Source of the DNA: Ruminococcus sp. | GTDB lineage: Bacteria > Bacillota > Clostridia > Oscillospirales > Acutalibacteraceae | Assembly (NCBI GenBank): GCA_017404145.1 | Contig: JAFRCW010000029.1 | Coordinates: 1 to 51,031, forward strand | Reading direction: 5' to 3' | Length of the DNA: 51,031 nt | Shown: in pieces, positions 22,003 through 30,708 of the stretch | Layout: each line of letters opens with the position of its first letter | How positions within the stretch are numbered: the stretch's first letter is position 1 | Notes under the pieces: model-generated | The model's input: the letters and a program-made list of their open reading frames with translations, nothing else | Told to the model about the DNA's origin: nothing | Database searches by the model: none | Made by a program: the position numbers and the translations under genes

Positions 22003-25000
22003 ATGGCTAAAAGAACAGACATCAAAAAGGTACTCATCATCGGATCCGGTCCGATCGTGATCGGTCAGGCGGCGGAGTTCGACTACGCGGGCACACAGGC
22101 GTGTCTCGCGCTCAAGGAGGAAGGCTATGAGGTCATTCTCTGCAACTCCAACCCCGCGACCATTATGACCGATACCCAGATCGCGGACAAGATCTATATG
22201 GAGCCGCTCACGCTGGAGTATATCGCGAAGATCCTCCGCTATGAGCGTCCCGACGCGATCGTTCCCGGCATCGGCGGTCAGACAGGACTGAACCTCGCGA
22301 TGCAGCTCGAGCGCAAGGGCATCCTTAAAGAATGCGGCGTACAGCTCTTAGGCACTTCGTCGAGAAGCATTGAGCGTGCCGAGGACAGAGAGCTGTTCAA
22401 GGAGATGTGCGAGAGTATCGGCGAGCCGGTCATCCCCTCACAGATCACCTACAGTCTGGAAGAAGCAAAAGAAGCGGCACAGAAGATCGGCTATCCGGTC
22501 GTGCTGCGTCCCGCGTTCACACTCGGCGGCACCGGCGGCGGCTTTGCCTATAACGAGGAAGAACTGATCGACATCGGCAGAAACGCGTTCGCGCTCTCTC
22601 CGGTGCATCAGGTGCTGATCGAGAAGTCCGTCAAGGGATATAAAGAGATCGAATTCGAAGTAATGAGAGACTCAAACGACACCGCTATCACCATCTGCGG
22701 TATGGAGAATGTCGACCCCGTCGGCGTGCATACCGGCGACTCTATTGTTGTCGCGCCGATCCTCTCCCTCAACGACAAAGACCTCAAAATGCTCAACGAC
22801 AGCGCGATCAAAATCATCAGAGAGCTTCAGATCGAAGGCGGCTGCAACGTGCAGTTCGCGCTCAATCCCACCTCTTCCGAATACTTCCTGATCGAGGTCA
22901 ACCCCAGAGTCTCACGTTCCTCCGCGCTCGCATCAAAAGCGTCCGGCTATCCGATCGCGCGCGTCACTGCGAAGATCGCGATGGGTATGGCGCTCGAAGA
23001 AATCCCCGTCGCGGGAGGCACCGCGGCGATCGAGCCCTCGCTCGACTATATCGTGGCAAAGTTCCCGCGCTTCCCGTTCGACAAATTCTCCGACGCGCCC
23101 AACACCTTAGGTACCCAGATGAAGGCAACCGGCGAGGTCATGGGTATCGGCTCCACCTTAGAAGAATGCTGTCTCAAATCCGTGCGTTCTTTAGAGACCG
23201 GCGTGTGTCACTTCCATCTGCCTAAGTTTGATCATTATTCTCGTGAGGAATTATTAGACTATATCAAAGAATTCAAAGACGATAATGTCTACGCGATCTT
23301 CGAACTCTTAAGACGCGGAGAATCCATTGAAAAGCTCCATCAAACAACAATGATCACCGAGCTGTTCCTCGAATCCTTCCAAAAGATCGTTGCGATGGAA
23401 AATTCCTTAAAAGAAAATAAAAACGATATCACACTGCTCAAAGAAGCAAAGGTAATGGGCTTCTCGGACGCGTATATTGCTTCTGTCTGGGATGTTCCCG
23501 AAACAGAAATCTACCAAACAAGAAAACAAAACGGCATCACACCCGTCTTCCGCATGGTAGATACCCTGCATACCGGCAAGTACATCGCCTATCTCTACTC
23601 CTCCTACTCCGGCAAGAACGACTCGCGTCTCTCCGACAAGAAAAAAATCATCGTGCTCGGCGCGGGTCCGATCCGTATCGGTCAGGGCGTGGAGTTCGAT
23701 TATTCCACCGTTCACGCGGTGCAGACCATCCGCCGCTCGGGATATGAGGCGATCATCATCAACAACAATCCCGAGACCGTCTCCACCGACTATACCACCG
23801 CCGATAAGCTCTACTTTGAGCCGCTGACTCCCGAAGACGTTATGGCGATCATCGATTACGAACAGCCTGAGGGCGTGATCGCCTCCTTAGGCGGTCAGAC
23901 AGCGATCAACCTCGCCCAGCCGCTGATGGACAGAGGCGTCAAGATCATCGGCACCGACTGTGAGGCGATCGAAAAAGCGGAGAACCGCGACAGCTTTAAC
24001 GCCATCATCAAAGAGCTGGGTATCCCCCAGCCGGCAGGTCACGCGGTCACTTCTATTGAAGAAGGAGTCAAGGCGGCAGAAGAGATCGGTTATCCCGTGC
24101 TGGTGCGTCCCTCCTTTGTCTTAGGCGGCAGAGCGATGCAGATCGTCTCTAAAGAAGCAGACCTCAGACACTACCTCAAAACTGCCGTGGAGATCGACGA
24201 GGACAAGCCGGTTCTGGTTGACAAGTACATTGTCGGAAAAGAAGTCGAGGTCGACGCGATCTGTGACGGTAGAGACGTATTCGTTCCCGGCATCATGGAG
24301 CTGGTGGAACGTACCGGCGTTCACTCGGGCGACTCGATCTCCGTCTACCCTTCGTTCTCTATCAGCAACAAGGTCAAAGGCGTGATCCTGCAATACGCAA
24401 AGAGGCTCGGTCCCGCTATCGGCATCAAAGGCTTATACAATATCCAATTTATCGTTGACAAAAACGACGATGTGTATATCATAGAAGTAAACCCGCGTTC
24501 CTCGAGAACTGTTCCGTTCCTCTCAAAATCCACCGGCTACTCCCTCGCTGATATCGCGACAGAGGTCATCCTCGGCAATTCCTTGAAGGAGCAGGGCATC
24601 TTCGATCTCTATCCGGAGGAGAAAAAGCGTTGTTATGTCAAGGTTCCGGTCTTCTCGTTCCAGAAGATCAAGGGACTCGACGCTTATCTCTCCCCCGAGA
24701 TGAAGTCGACGGGTGAAGCGATCGGCTATGATAAGAAGCTCTCGCGCGCGATGTACAAGGCGCTGACCGCTTCGGGAATGAAGCTGCAGAACTACGGCAC
24801 CGTGATCGTCACCCTTGCCGACGAGGATAAGGAAGAAGCGGTCCCGCTGATTCGACGCTTCTACGACCTCGGCTTCAACATTGAGGGTACCGACCTGACC
24901 GCAAAAGTGTTGCGTGAGCACGGTATCAAGACAAGAACGCTGAGAAAGCTCAGCGAGGGAAGCAACCAGCTGCTCGACGCGCTCAGAGCGGGCTATGTCA

Positions 25001-25176
25001 GCTATCTGATCAACACGCGCGCGATCCTCTCCGGCGTACACTACGAGGACGGCACCGCGATCCGCAGGACAGCGATCGAAAACGGCGTGACCACCTTCAC
25101 CTCTCTCGATACGGTACGCGTCCTGCTCGATGTGCTCGAAGAGACCACGCTGACGATCTCGACGATCGACGCGTAA
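22003..25176 (+). CDS. carB: Carbamoyl-phosphate synthase large subunit
   Basis: A 1057-residue synthetase subunit that makes carbamoyl phosphate from ammonia, bicarbonate and two ATP. The duplicated halves are evident: KKVLIIGSGPIVIGQAAEFD at the N-terminus and KKIIVLGAGPIRIGQGVEFD near residue 547, each leading into an ATP-grasp domain with EVNPRVSRSS and EVNPRSSRT. The C-terminal allosteric domain (about 940-1057) is present. Length is standard. The glutaminase subunit (carA/pyrAA), which normally precedes it, is not in this window, so it must be encoded elsewhere or the enzyme uses free ammonia. GGGAGG lies 8-10 nt before the start. Confidence 0.96.
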   Translation: MAKRTDIKKVLIIGSGPIVIGQAAEFDYAGTQACLALKEEGYEVILCNSNPATIMTDTQIADKIYMEPLTLEYIAKILRYERPDAIVPGIGGQTGLNLAMQLERKGILKECGVQLLGTSSRSIERAEDRELFKEMCESIGEPVIPSQITYSLEEAKEAAQKIGYPVVLRPAFTLGGTGGGFAYNEEELIDIGRNAFALSPVHQVLIEKSVKGYKEIEFEVMRDSNDTAITICGMENVDPVGVHTGDSIVVAPILSLNDKDLKMLNDSAIKIIRELQIEGGCNVQFALNPTSSEYFLIEVNPRVSRSSALASKASGYPIARVTAKIAMGMALEEIPVAGGTAAIEPSLDYIVAKFPRFPFDKFSDAPNTLGTQMKATGEVMGIGSTLEECCLKSVRSLETGVCHFHLPKFDHYSREELLDYIKEFKDDNVYAIFELLRRGESIEKLHQTTMITELFLESFQKIVAMENSLKENKNDITLLKEAKVMGFSDAYIASVWDVPETEIYQTRKQNGITPVFRMVDTLHTGKYIAYLYSSYSGKNDSRLSDKKKIIVLGAGPIRIGQGVEFDYSTVHAVQTIRRSGYEAIIINNNPETVSTDYTTADKLYFEPLTPEDVMAIIDYEQPEGVIASLGGQTAINLAQPLMDRGVKIIGTDCEAIEKAENRDSFNAIIKELGIPQPAGHAVTSIEEGVKAAEEIGYPVLVRPSFVLGGRAMQIVSKEADLRHYLKTAVEIDEDKPVLVDKYIVGKEVEVDAICDGRDVFVPGIMELVERTGVHSGDSISVYPSFSISNKVKGVILQYAKRLGPAIGIKGLYNIQFIVDKNDDVYIIEVNPRSSRTVPFLSKSTGYSLADIATEVILGNSLKEQGIFDLYPEEKKRCYVKVPVFSFQKIKGLDAYLSPEMKSTGEAIGYDKKLSRAMYKALTASGMKLQNYGTVIVTLADEDKEEAVPLIRRFYDLGFNIEGTDLTAKVLREHGIKTRTLRKLSEGSNQLLDALRAGYVSYLINTRAILSGVHYEDGTAIRRTAIENGVTTFTSLDTVRVLLDVLEETTLTISTIDA

Positions 25177-25201
25177 GAAGCGGCAACGATACTCCGACGC
25201 C

Positions 25202-25338
25202 GTAGGGCGGGGGCTTGCTCCCGCCAAAACATTGCTATTATCACGATATTTTCGCGAAGCAAAACAAAAGTCAAATATGCTTCGCAAATGACATTGATTT
25301 GACAGGAAACTCGCGGCGGGAGCAAGCCCCCGCCCTAC
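25202..25338. repeat. BIME-like inverted REP pair in the pyr operon
   Basis: It starts GTAGGG plus a GCGGGGGC/GCTCCCGC-type hairpin (25202-25225) and ends with the mirror image plus CCCTAC (25315-25338). The 89-nt spacer (CTATTATCACGATATTTTCGCGAAGCAAAAC type) is shared, in reverse complement, with the spacer at about 46070-46140. Confidence 0.8.
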
Positions 25339-25361
25339 ACATTTACACTAAAGGGCACCCC

Positions 25362-26096
25362 ATGAAAGACACCATCTTCACCATTATCGAAAACAAATTG
25401 ATTGCCAAAAGCGTCTATCAGATGACGCTTTCGGGCGATACCACGGCGATCACCGCATCGGGTCAGTTCGTCAACATCCAACTCGACCGCTTCTATCTTC
25501 GCCGCCCGATCTCGGTCTGCGACTGTGAAAAAGATAAACTGACGCTTGTTTACAAAGTCGTCGGTCACGGCACCGAGCAGATGAGCCGGATGCAGACGGG
25601 CGAAAAGCTTTTGATCCTGACGGGACTCGGCAACGGCTATGATACGTCCCTCTCGGGAGATAAGCCTCTCCTGCTCGGCGGCGGCGTGGGCGTGCCTCCC
25701 CTCTACCTGCTCGCGAAACAGCTCATCGCAGAGGGGAAAAGCGTCACCGTGATCTTAGGCTTCAATACCGCGGACGAAGTGTTCTTTGAGAGAGAATTCC
25801 AAGCTCTTGGATGTGACGTCACCGTTGCGACCGCTGACGGCTCCTGCGGCAAAAAGGGTTTTGTCACCGATGTTCTGCCGGATGATTACACCTACTTCTA
25901 CACCTGCGGTCCCCTGCCGATGCTCAAAGCGGTTTTCGCCAAGACGAATACCTCGGGACAGCTGAGCTTTGAGGAGCGGATGGGCTGCGGCTTCGGCGCG
26001 TGTATGGGATGCTCGTGCAAAACAATCACCGGATACAAGCGCATCTGCAAGGACGGCCCCGTGTTGCAAAAGGAGGAGATCTTATGGACAGACTGA
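25362..26096 (+). CDS. pyrK: Dihydroorotate dehydrogenase electron-transfer subunit
   Basis: Iron-sulfur/FAD subunit (244 residues) passing electrons from dihydroorotate oxidation by PyrD to NAD. The FAD-binding motif is RRPISVCD (about 47-54). The nucleotide-binding GGGVGVPPLYLLAKQL follows, and the [2Fe-2S] Cys cluster CGFGACMGCSC...RICKDGPV lies at the C-terminus. The start is the ATG at 25362, which follows the BIME-like repeat; a 49-codon in-frame extension through the repeat is rejected. It overlaps pyrD by 13 nt. Confidence 0.94.
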   Translation: MKDTIFTIIENKLIAKSVYQMTLSGDTTAITASGQFVNIQLDRFYLRRPISVCDCEKDKLTLVYKVVGHGTEQMSRMQTGEKLLILTGLGNGYDTSLSGDKPLLLGGGVGVPPLYLLAKQLIAEGKSVTVILGFNTADEVFFEREFQALGCDVTVATADGSCGKKGFVTDVLPDDYTYFYTCGPLPMLKAVFAKTNTSGQLSFEERMGCGFGACMGCSCKTITGYKRICKDGPVLQKEEILWTD

Positions 26097-26992
26097 GTAC
26101 TAATCTCTGCGGGATCGAGCTTAGTAATCCCGTGATCCCCGCCTCGGGAACCTTCGGCTACGGCTATGAATTTGCAGAATTATATGATATCAATATTTTG
26201 GGAACCTTCTCCTTCAAAGGCACCACGAAAGATCCCCGCTTCGGCAATCCAACGCCGCGTATCGCGGAATGTACCGCGGGAATGATCAACGCGGTCGGGC
26301 TGCAAAATCCCGGCGTAGACAAGGTCATTACAGAAGAATTGCCAAAGCTGAAAAAGGTATTTCACAAGCCTGTGATGGCGAACGTCTCGGGCTTTTCGGT
26401 AGAGGACTACGCCTACACCTGTGAGAAGCTCGATCGATGCGATCAGGTCGGCTGGCTCGAGGTCAACGTCAGCTGTCCGAATGTGCACGGCGGCGGGATG
26501 AGCTTCGGCACCGATCCTAAGATGGCGGCAGAGGTCACCAAGGCGGTCAAGGCGGTTACCAAAAAGCCTGTCATCGTCAAGCTCTCGCCGAATGTGACCG
26601 ATATCGTATCCATCGCGAAAGCGTGTGAGGATGCCGGCGCAGACGGTATCAGCCTGATCAATACTCTCTTAGGGATGCGAATCGATCTCAAAACCAAGCG
26701 TCCCGTGATCGCGAACAAGATGGGCGGTTTCTCAGGCCCCGCAATCCTGCCGGTCGCCCTTCGAATGGTCTATCAGGTGGCGCACGCGGTGAAGATCCCC
26801 GTCGTCGGGATGGGCGGCGTCAGCACTGCGGAGGACGTCATTGAGATGATGCTCGCGGGAGCGACTGCAGTAGAAGTCGGCGCGCAGAATCTGGTCGATC
26901 CATACGCCTCAAAAAGAATCGTTGAAGCGTTGCCCGAAACGATGGACAAGTACGGGATCGGGAATTTGAGAGAAATTATCGGAACGGCGTAG
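26084..26992 (+). CDS. pyrD: Dihydroorotate dehydrogenase, type 1B catalytic subunit
   Basis: FMN enzyme oxidising dihydroorotate to orotate, 302 residues. NPVIPASGTFGYG, VNVSCPNVH (with the catalytic Cys of class 1 enzymes), KLSPNVTDI and GMGGVSTAEDVIEMMLAGA (phosphate site) are all present. Adjacent pyrK makes it the NAD-linked PyrDB type. The start lies inside the pyrK end with AGGAGG upstream, giving coupled translation. A MITE-like element follows before pyrF. Confidence 0.95.
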   Translation: MDRLSTNLCGIELSNPVIPASGTFGYGYEFAELYDINILGTFSFKGTTKDPRFGNPTPRIAECTAGMINAVGLQNPGVDKVITEELPKLKKVFHKPVMANVSGFSVEDYAYTCEKLDRCDQVGWLEVNVSCPNVHGGGMSFGTDPKMAAEVTKAVKAVTKKPVIVKLSPNVTDIVSIAKACEDAGADGISLINTLLGMRIDLKTKRPVIANKMGGFSGPAILPVALRMVYQVAHAVKIPVVGMGGVSTAEDVIEMMLAGATAVEVGAQNLVDPYASKRIVEALPETMDKYGIGNLREIIGTA

Positions 26993-27008
26993 CAATCGAG
27001 GGAGAAAT

Positions 27009-27207
27009 AAAAAGCTTTCCTTTGATAAAGGAAGGTGTCTCGGTTTCCGAGACGGAAGGATTGCATAAATTGACTGAGCGAAAGTGAGAAACCGTTTTAT
27101 AAGGTTGGTCGCTTCGCTCTATTGATACAATCCCTCAGTCGCCGGACGGCGACAGCTCCCTTTACCAAAAGGAGCCTTTTCCGGGAGGGTCAAGACCCTC
27201 CCCTACA
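27009..27207. mobile_element. MITE-like element plus REP hairpin, pyrD-pyrF gap
   Basis: 27009-27180 is a roughly 170-bp imperfect palindrome. Its ends are nested hairpins (CTTTCCTTTGATAAAGGAAG then GTCTCGG/CCGAGAC; GTCGCCG/CGGCGAC then GCTCCCTTT/AAAAGGAGC), with GGATTG and CAATCCCTC inside. A second copy lies at 40008-40176 in mirror arrangement. It is followed at once by a single REP-like hairpin, GGGAGGGTC/GACCCTCCC ending CCCTAC (27182-27206). No open reading frame is carried. Confidence 0.75.
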
Positions 27208-27230
27208 GTATCAACTTTTAGGAGGAACAT

Positions 27231-27935
27231 ATGGGAAAAGACGTCATCGTTGCCTGTGACTTTTCTTCAAAAGAACAGGTATTTGACTTTTTAGACAAGT
27301 TTGAAAATGAGGAAAGAAAGCCTTTCCTGAAGATCGGCATGGAGCTCTACTACGCAGAAGGTCCAGACATTGTCAGAGAGATCAAGAGAAGAGGTCACAA
27401 GATCTTTCTCGACCTCAAGCTGCACGATATCCCCAACACCGTCAAAAAAGCGATGACGGTGCTCTCACGGCTGGACGTAGACATCTGCAACCTGCACGCG
27501 GCGGGAACCGTCCGTATGATGCAGGCGGCATTAGAAGGTCTTACCCGTGAGGACGGCACCAGACCGTTGCTGATTGCGGTCACCCAGCTGACCTCTACCG
27601 ATCAGGAAAGCATGGAAAGCGATCTGCTGATCAGAGAGCCGATCGACAAGGTCGTGATGCACTACGCGAGCAAAGCAAAAGAAGCGGGGCTTGACGGCGT
27701 CGTCTGCTCCCCCTTGGAGGCGCAGAAGGTTCACGATACCTGCGGCAGGGACTTTCTCACCATCACCCCGGGCGTTCGTTTTGCAAACGGCGATATCGGC
27801 GATCAGAAACGCGTGATGACGCCTGCACAGGCAAAAGAAATCGGCTCCGACTATATTGTTGTCGGCAGACCGATCACAGCGGCGGATGATCCTGTCGCAG
27901 CTTACAGAAGATGCGTCAATGATTTTATCGGGTGA
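27231..27935 (+). CDS. pyrF: Orotidine 5'-phosphate decarboxylase
   Basis: Last step of UMP synthesis, 234 residues, matching the roughly 230-240 of Firmicutes enzymes. The catalytic array is [11 protein letters not shown] with Asp61, Lys63 and Asp66; TPGVRF and VVGRPIT form the phosphate site. AGGAGG lies 5-6 nt upstream of the ATG. About 240 nt of repeat DNA separates it from pyrD, the largest gap in the operon. Confidence 0.96.
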   Translation: MGKDVIVACDFSSKEQVFDFLDKFENEERKPFLKIGMELYYAEGPDIVREIKRRGHKIFLDLKLHDIPNTVKKAMTVLSRLDVDICNLHAAGTVRMMQAALEGLTREDGTRPLLIAVTQLTSTDQESMESDLLIREPIDKVVMHYASKAKEAGLDGVVCSPLEAQKVHDTCGRDFLTITPGVRFANGDIGDQKRVMTPAQAKEIGSDYIVVGRPITAADDPVAAYRRCVNDFIG

Positions 27936-27990
27936 TGAAATCAATGAAGAATGAATACTGAAGACTGAAAAATATATGAAGGAGAATCAT

Positions 27991-28629
27991 ATGGAACTGA
28001 AAAGAAAGATAGCCCAAGATTTATTAAAGATCAAAGCGGTGTTCTTAAGCCCTGAAAAGCCTTTCACATGGGCGTCGGGCATCAAGAGCCCTATCTACTG
28101 TGATAACCGTCTCACTCTCACCTCGGTAGACGTCAGAACCGACGTCGAGGAGGGTCTCGCGCAGATCATCAGAGAAAACTACCCGGACGCCGAAGTCCTG
28201 ATGGGAACCTCCACCGCGGGTATCGCGCATGCCGCCATCACCGGTCACCTGATGGGTCTGCCGATGGGATATGTCCGTTCGGGTCACAAGGATCACGGCA
28301 GACAGAACCAGATCGAGGGCAGGCTCGAAAAGGGTCAGAAGGTCGTCGTGGTAGAAGACCTGATCTCTACCGGCGGCTCTGTGATAGAAGTTGTCAACGT
28401 CCTCAGAGAAGCGGGAGCAGAGGTGCTGGGCATCGCCTCCATCTTCACCTACGGAATGCAGAAGGGACTTGACAGGCTGGCGGCGGCAGAAGTCAAAAAC
28501 ATCTCTCTCTCCGACTTTGACACCATCGTGGAAGTCGCCGCAGAGCAGGGATATATCAAAGAAGAAGATGTCGACAGACTCAAAAAGTTCAGAGCCAATC
28601 CCTCTGACGAAAGCTGGATAGGAGCGTAA
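27991..28629 (+). CDS. pyrE: Orotate phosphoribosyltransferase
   Basis: Joins orotate to PRPP to make OMP, 212 residues. The PRPP-binding loop is [30 protein letters not shown] and the flexible loop [15 protein letters not shown] are typical. The start is the second ATG (MELKRK), with AAGGAG in front; the first ATG five codons earlier leaves no room for a ribosome site. One base separates its stop from pyrB. Confidence 0.95.
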   Translation: MELKRKIAQDLLKIKAVFLSPEKPFTWASGIKSPIYCDNRLTLTSVDVRTDVEEGLAQIIRENYPDAEVLMGTSTAGIAHAAITGHLMGLPMGYVRSGHKDHGRQNQIEGRLEKGQKVVVVEDLISTGGSVIEVVNVLREAGAEVLGIASIFTYGMQKGLDRLAAAEVKNISLSDFDTIVEVAAEQGYIKEEDVDRLKKFRANPSDESWIGA

Positions 28630-28630
28630 T

Positions 28631-29557
28631 ATGGTAAGAAGTGTGATCGACGTCCTCGACCTCTCCACCAAGGAACTCGAGGAAATTATCGCAGTCGCGC
28701 AGGATATTATCGCAAAGCCCGACGACTACGCCGACGCGTGCAAAAGAAAGAAGCTTGCCACCCTGTTCTTTGAGCCGTCTACCAGAACCAGACTGAGCTT
28801 TGAAGCGGCGATGTATGAATTAGGCGGCAACGTGATCTCCGTATCAAGCGCCGACTCCTCCTCCGCGATGAAGGGAGAATCGGTCGCCGATACCGTCAAA
28901 ACCGTCTCCTGCTACGCGGACATCATCGCGATGCGTCATCCAAAAGAAGGCGCGGCGCTGGTCGCCTCCAAAGCGGCAGGGATCCCGGTCATCAACGCGG
29001 GCGACGGCGGCCACTGTCACCCCACCCAGACGCTTGCCGACCTCTTGACCATTTACCGAGAAAAAGGCAGATTCTCGGATCTGACGGTCGGTCTGTGCGG
29101 CGACCTCAAATTCGGCAGAACGGTCCATTCGCTGATCAATGCGCTGACCAGATACAATAATGTCCGCTTTGTTCTTATTTCTCCGGAAGAATTAAAAGTT
29201 CCGAGCTACGTCAAGCGCGACGTACTTAAGGAAAAGGGCTATTCCTATATTCAGACCACGAATCTCGAGTCCTATATGCCGGAGCTCGATATTCTCTATA
29301 TGACCAGAGTGCAGAGAGAACGCTTCTTCAACGAAGAGGACTATCTGCGTTTAAAAGACAGCTATATTCTCACGCCGGACAAGCTCAAAAACGCAAAGAA
29401 GGATCTCTCGATCCTGCATCCCCTCCCCCGCGTCAACGAGATCGCAGTCGCGATCGACGACGACCCGAGAGCGTGCTACTTCAAACAGGTCAAAAACGGC
29501 AAATATATGCGAATGTCACTGATACTTAAACTCTTGAAGGAGGCGGGCAGAATATGA
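28631..29557 (+). CDS. pyrB: Aspartate carbamoyltransferase catalytic subunit
   Basis: Second step of UMP synthesis: carbamoyl phosphate plus aspartate to carbamoyl-aspartate. 308 residues. The carbamoyl-phosphate loop STRTR is at 50-54 ([13 protein letters not shown]), HPTQTLADL and [10 protein letters not shown] are the other signatures. Overlaps pyrI by ATGA, so the two subunits are made together as in class B (PyrB6-PyrI6) enzymes. Confidence 0.96.
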   Translation: MVRSVIDVLDLSTKELEEIIAVAQDIIAKPDDYADACKRKKLATLFFEPSTRTRLSFEAAMYELGGNVISVSSADSSSAMKGESVADTVKTVSCYADIIAMRHPKEGAALVASKAAGIPVINAGDGGHCHPTQTLADLLTIYREKGRFSDLTVGLCGDLKFGRTVHSLINALTRYNNVRFVLISPEELKVPSYVKRDVLKEKGYSYIQTTNLESYMPELDILYMTRVQRERFFNEEDYLRLKDSYILTPDKLKNAKKDLSILHPLPRVNEIAVAIDDDPRACYFKQVKNGKYMRMSLILKLLKEAGRI

Positions 29558-29976
29558 ATATCGACGCTATCAGAAACGGTATTGTCATCGACCACATCAA
29601 GGCGGGTATGGGTATGCGGCTGTATGATCTCTTACATCTCGATAAGCTCGACGTCTCCGTCGCGATCATCAAAAATGTCTCCTCCCGCAAGATGGGCAAG
29701 AAGGATATCATCAAGATCGACGCGGATATCCCTGTCGACCTCGACATCGTTGCCTATGTCGACCCCGATGCGACCATCAATATCATTAAGGACGGCAATG
29801 TTGAAAAGCGCACCCTTCATCTCCCCGAACGCTTAGTCGGCGCGATCCGCTGTAAAAACCCCAGATGCATCACCACCACCGAGCAGGAGCTCGAGCACGT
29901 TTTTAAGCTGACTGATAGGCAGAATAAGGTTTATCGCTGTATCTACTGCGAGACCAAAGCGGAGAATTTGAAATAA
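29554..29976 (+). CDS. pyrI: Aspartate carbamoyltransferase regulatory subunit
   Basis: Zinc-binding regulatory chain, 140 residues (E. coli 153). The N-terminal nucleotide domain starts INMDAI-like ([14 protein letters not shown]); the C-terminal zinc site has four Cys: CKNPRC and CIYC. CTP and ATP would tune the catalytic subunit, giving feedback control on top of the PyrR-type leader. Last gene of the pyr operon. Confidence 0.95.
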   Translation: MNIDAIRNGIVIDHIKAGMGMRLYDLLHLDKLDVSVAIIKNVSSRKMGKKDIIKIDADIPVDLDIVAYVDPDATINIIKDGNVEKRTLHLPERLVGAIRCKNPRCITTTEQELEHVFKLTDRQNKVYRCIYCETKAENLK

Positions 29977-29991
29977 TAATGCAACCATACG

Positions 29992-30064
29992 GTAGGGAAC
30001 GGTCTTGACCGTTCCGCCGAAACAAAACCTTACAATCATCGGGAGGGTCAAGGCCCTCCCCTAC
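29992..30064. repeat. BIME-like REP pair after pyrI
   Basis: GTAGGG plus AACGGTCTTGACCGTT hairpin (29992-30016), a short spacer, then GGGAGGGTC/GGCCCTCCC hairpin ending CCCTAC (30040-30064). The two arms belong to different stem variants. Confidence 0.78.
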
Positions 30065-30076
30065 TGTTAAACAAAC

Positions 30077-30112
30077 ATCCCCCTGATATCGTCACAATAT
30101 CAGGGGGATTCA
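30077..30112. terminator. Shared terminator of pyr operon and RNase M5-like gene
   Basis: A 13-bp perfect stem ATCCCCCTGATAT/ATATCAGGGGGAT with a 7-nt loop. The stop codon of the minus-strand RNase M5-like gene (30100-30102) lies inside the stem, so both convergent genes use it. T-rich sequence follows on the plus strand. Confidence 0.75.
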
Positions 30113-30708
30113 TTTATTTGATCAAGATAATTTTCAAACTCTTCCTTGGTGAACAAACAATTCAGCGCGTCAAGCATAGCGTTAGTTGAAAGATACTTCG
30201 GTAGATCAAGCGAGGACAACAGATGTTCTCTGAGCGCCTTGGAATTCTCCCTGCCGGAGAGTCCGAGGTCATACAGATCGCTCTTGGTGATGTTCTTCTC
30301 TGTTTTTGCGGCTTCCTCTCCGAGAATCGTCGCGCCGCTTCGCTGTATCGCTACTTTCAAAACGGACAGCTCCATTCCCTCTACGCCCAAAAGTCCTTCC
30401 TTGGACGGTGCGAGCTTTCGCTTCTCCTTACCGAGGATTTCGGGAACATAGGCATTCTTTATTTTCTCTAGAGGAATAATCCCTTTGAGGAAATTACGTA
30501 TCACAAAGCCCGCCGCGTCACAGTCCGTCAGGATCAGGATACCGCGTTTTTCGGCGATCTCAGCGATCAGTTTCTGCTTCTCCTTATCCTTGAACACGCG
30601 GAATCCGCCCGTCTCGATCACAGGGGTCGCGATCAGCTCAGAGAGCTTGATCCGGTCATACCGCCCTTCTACGATCACGGCTTCTTTGAGCCGCAGACGT
30701 TCACGCAT
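30100..30708 (-). CDS. Toprim protein, RNase M5-like (DUF4093)
   Basis: A 202-residue Toprim-domain protein. The catalytic Glu is in VIVEGRYD (residues 11-18) and the DxD pair in LTDCDAAG. The C-terminal half (about 110-202) matches the DUF4093 extension that accompanies this Toprim in Clostridia. RNase M5 of Bacillus (rnmV) matures 5S rRNA and is a similar size; the match is at family level and the substrate is inferred. It overlaps holA by 8 nt, the third gene of comEC-holA-this. Confidence 0.8.
   Translation of the reverse strand: MRERLRLKEAVIVEGRYDRIKLSELIATPVIETGGFRVFKDKEKQKLIAEIAEKRGILILTDCDAAGFVIRNFLKGIIPLEKIKNAYVPEILGKEKRKLAPSKEGLLGVEGMELSVLKVAIQRSGATILGEEAAKTEKNITKSDLYDLGLSGRENSKALREHLLSSLDLPKYLSTNAMLDALNCLFTKEEFENYLDQINESP

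Noticed and set aside
25215..25361. N-terminal extension of PyrK by 49 residues
   Set aside because: It reads through the REP-like pair; the PyrK family begins at the downstream ATG.
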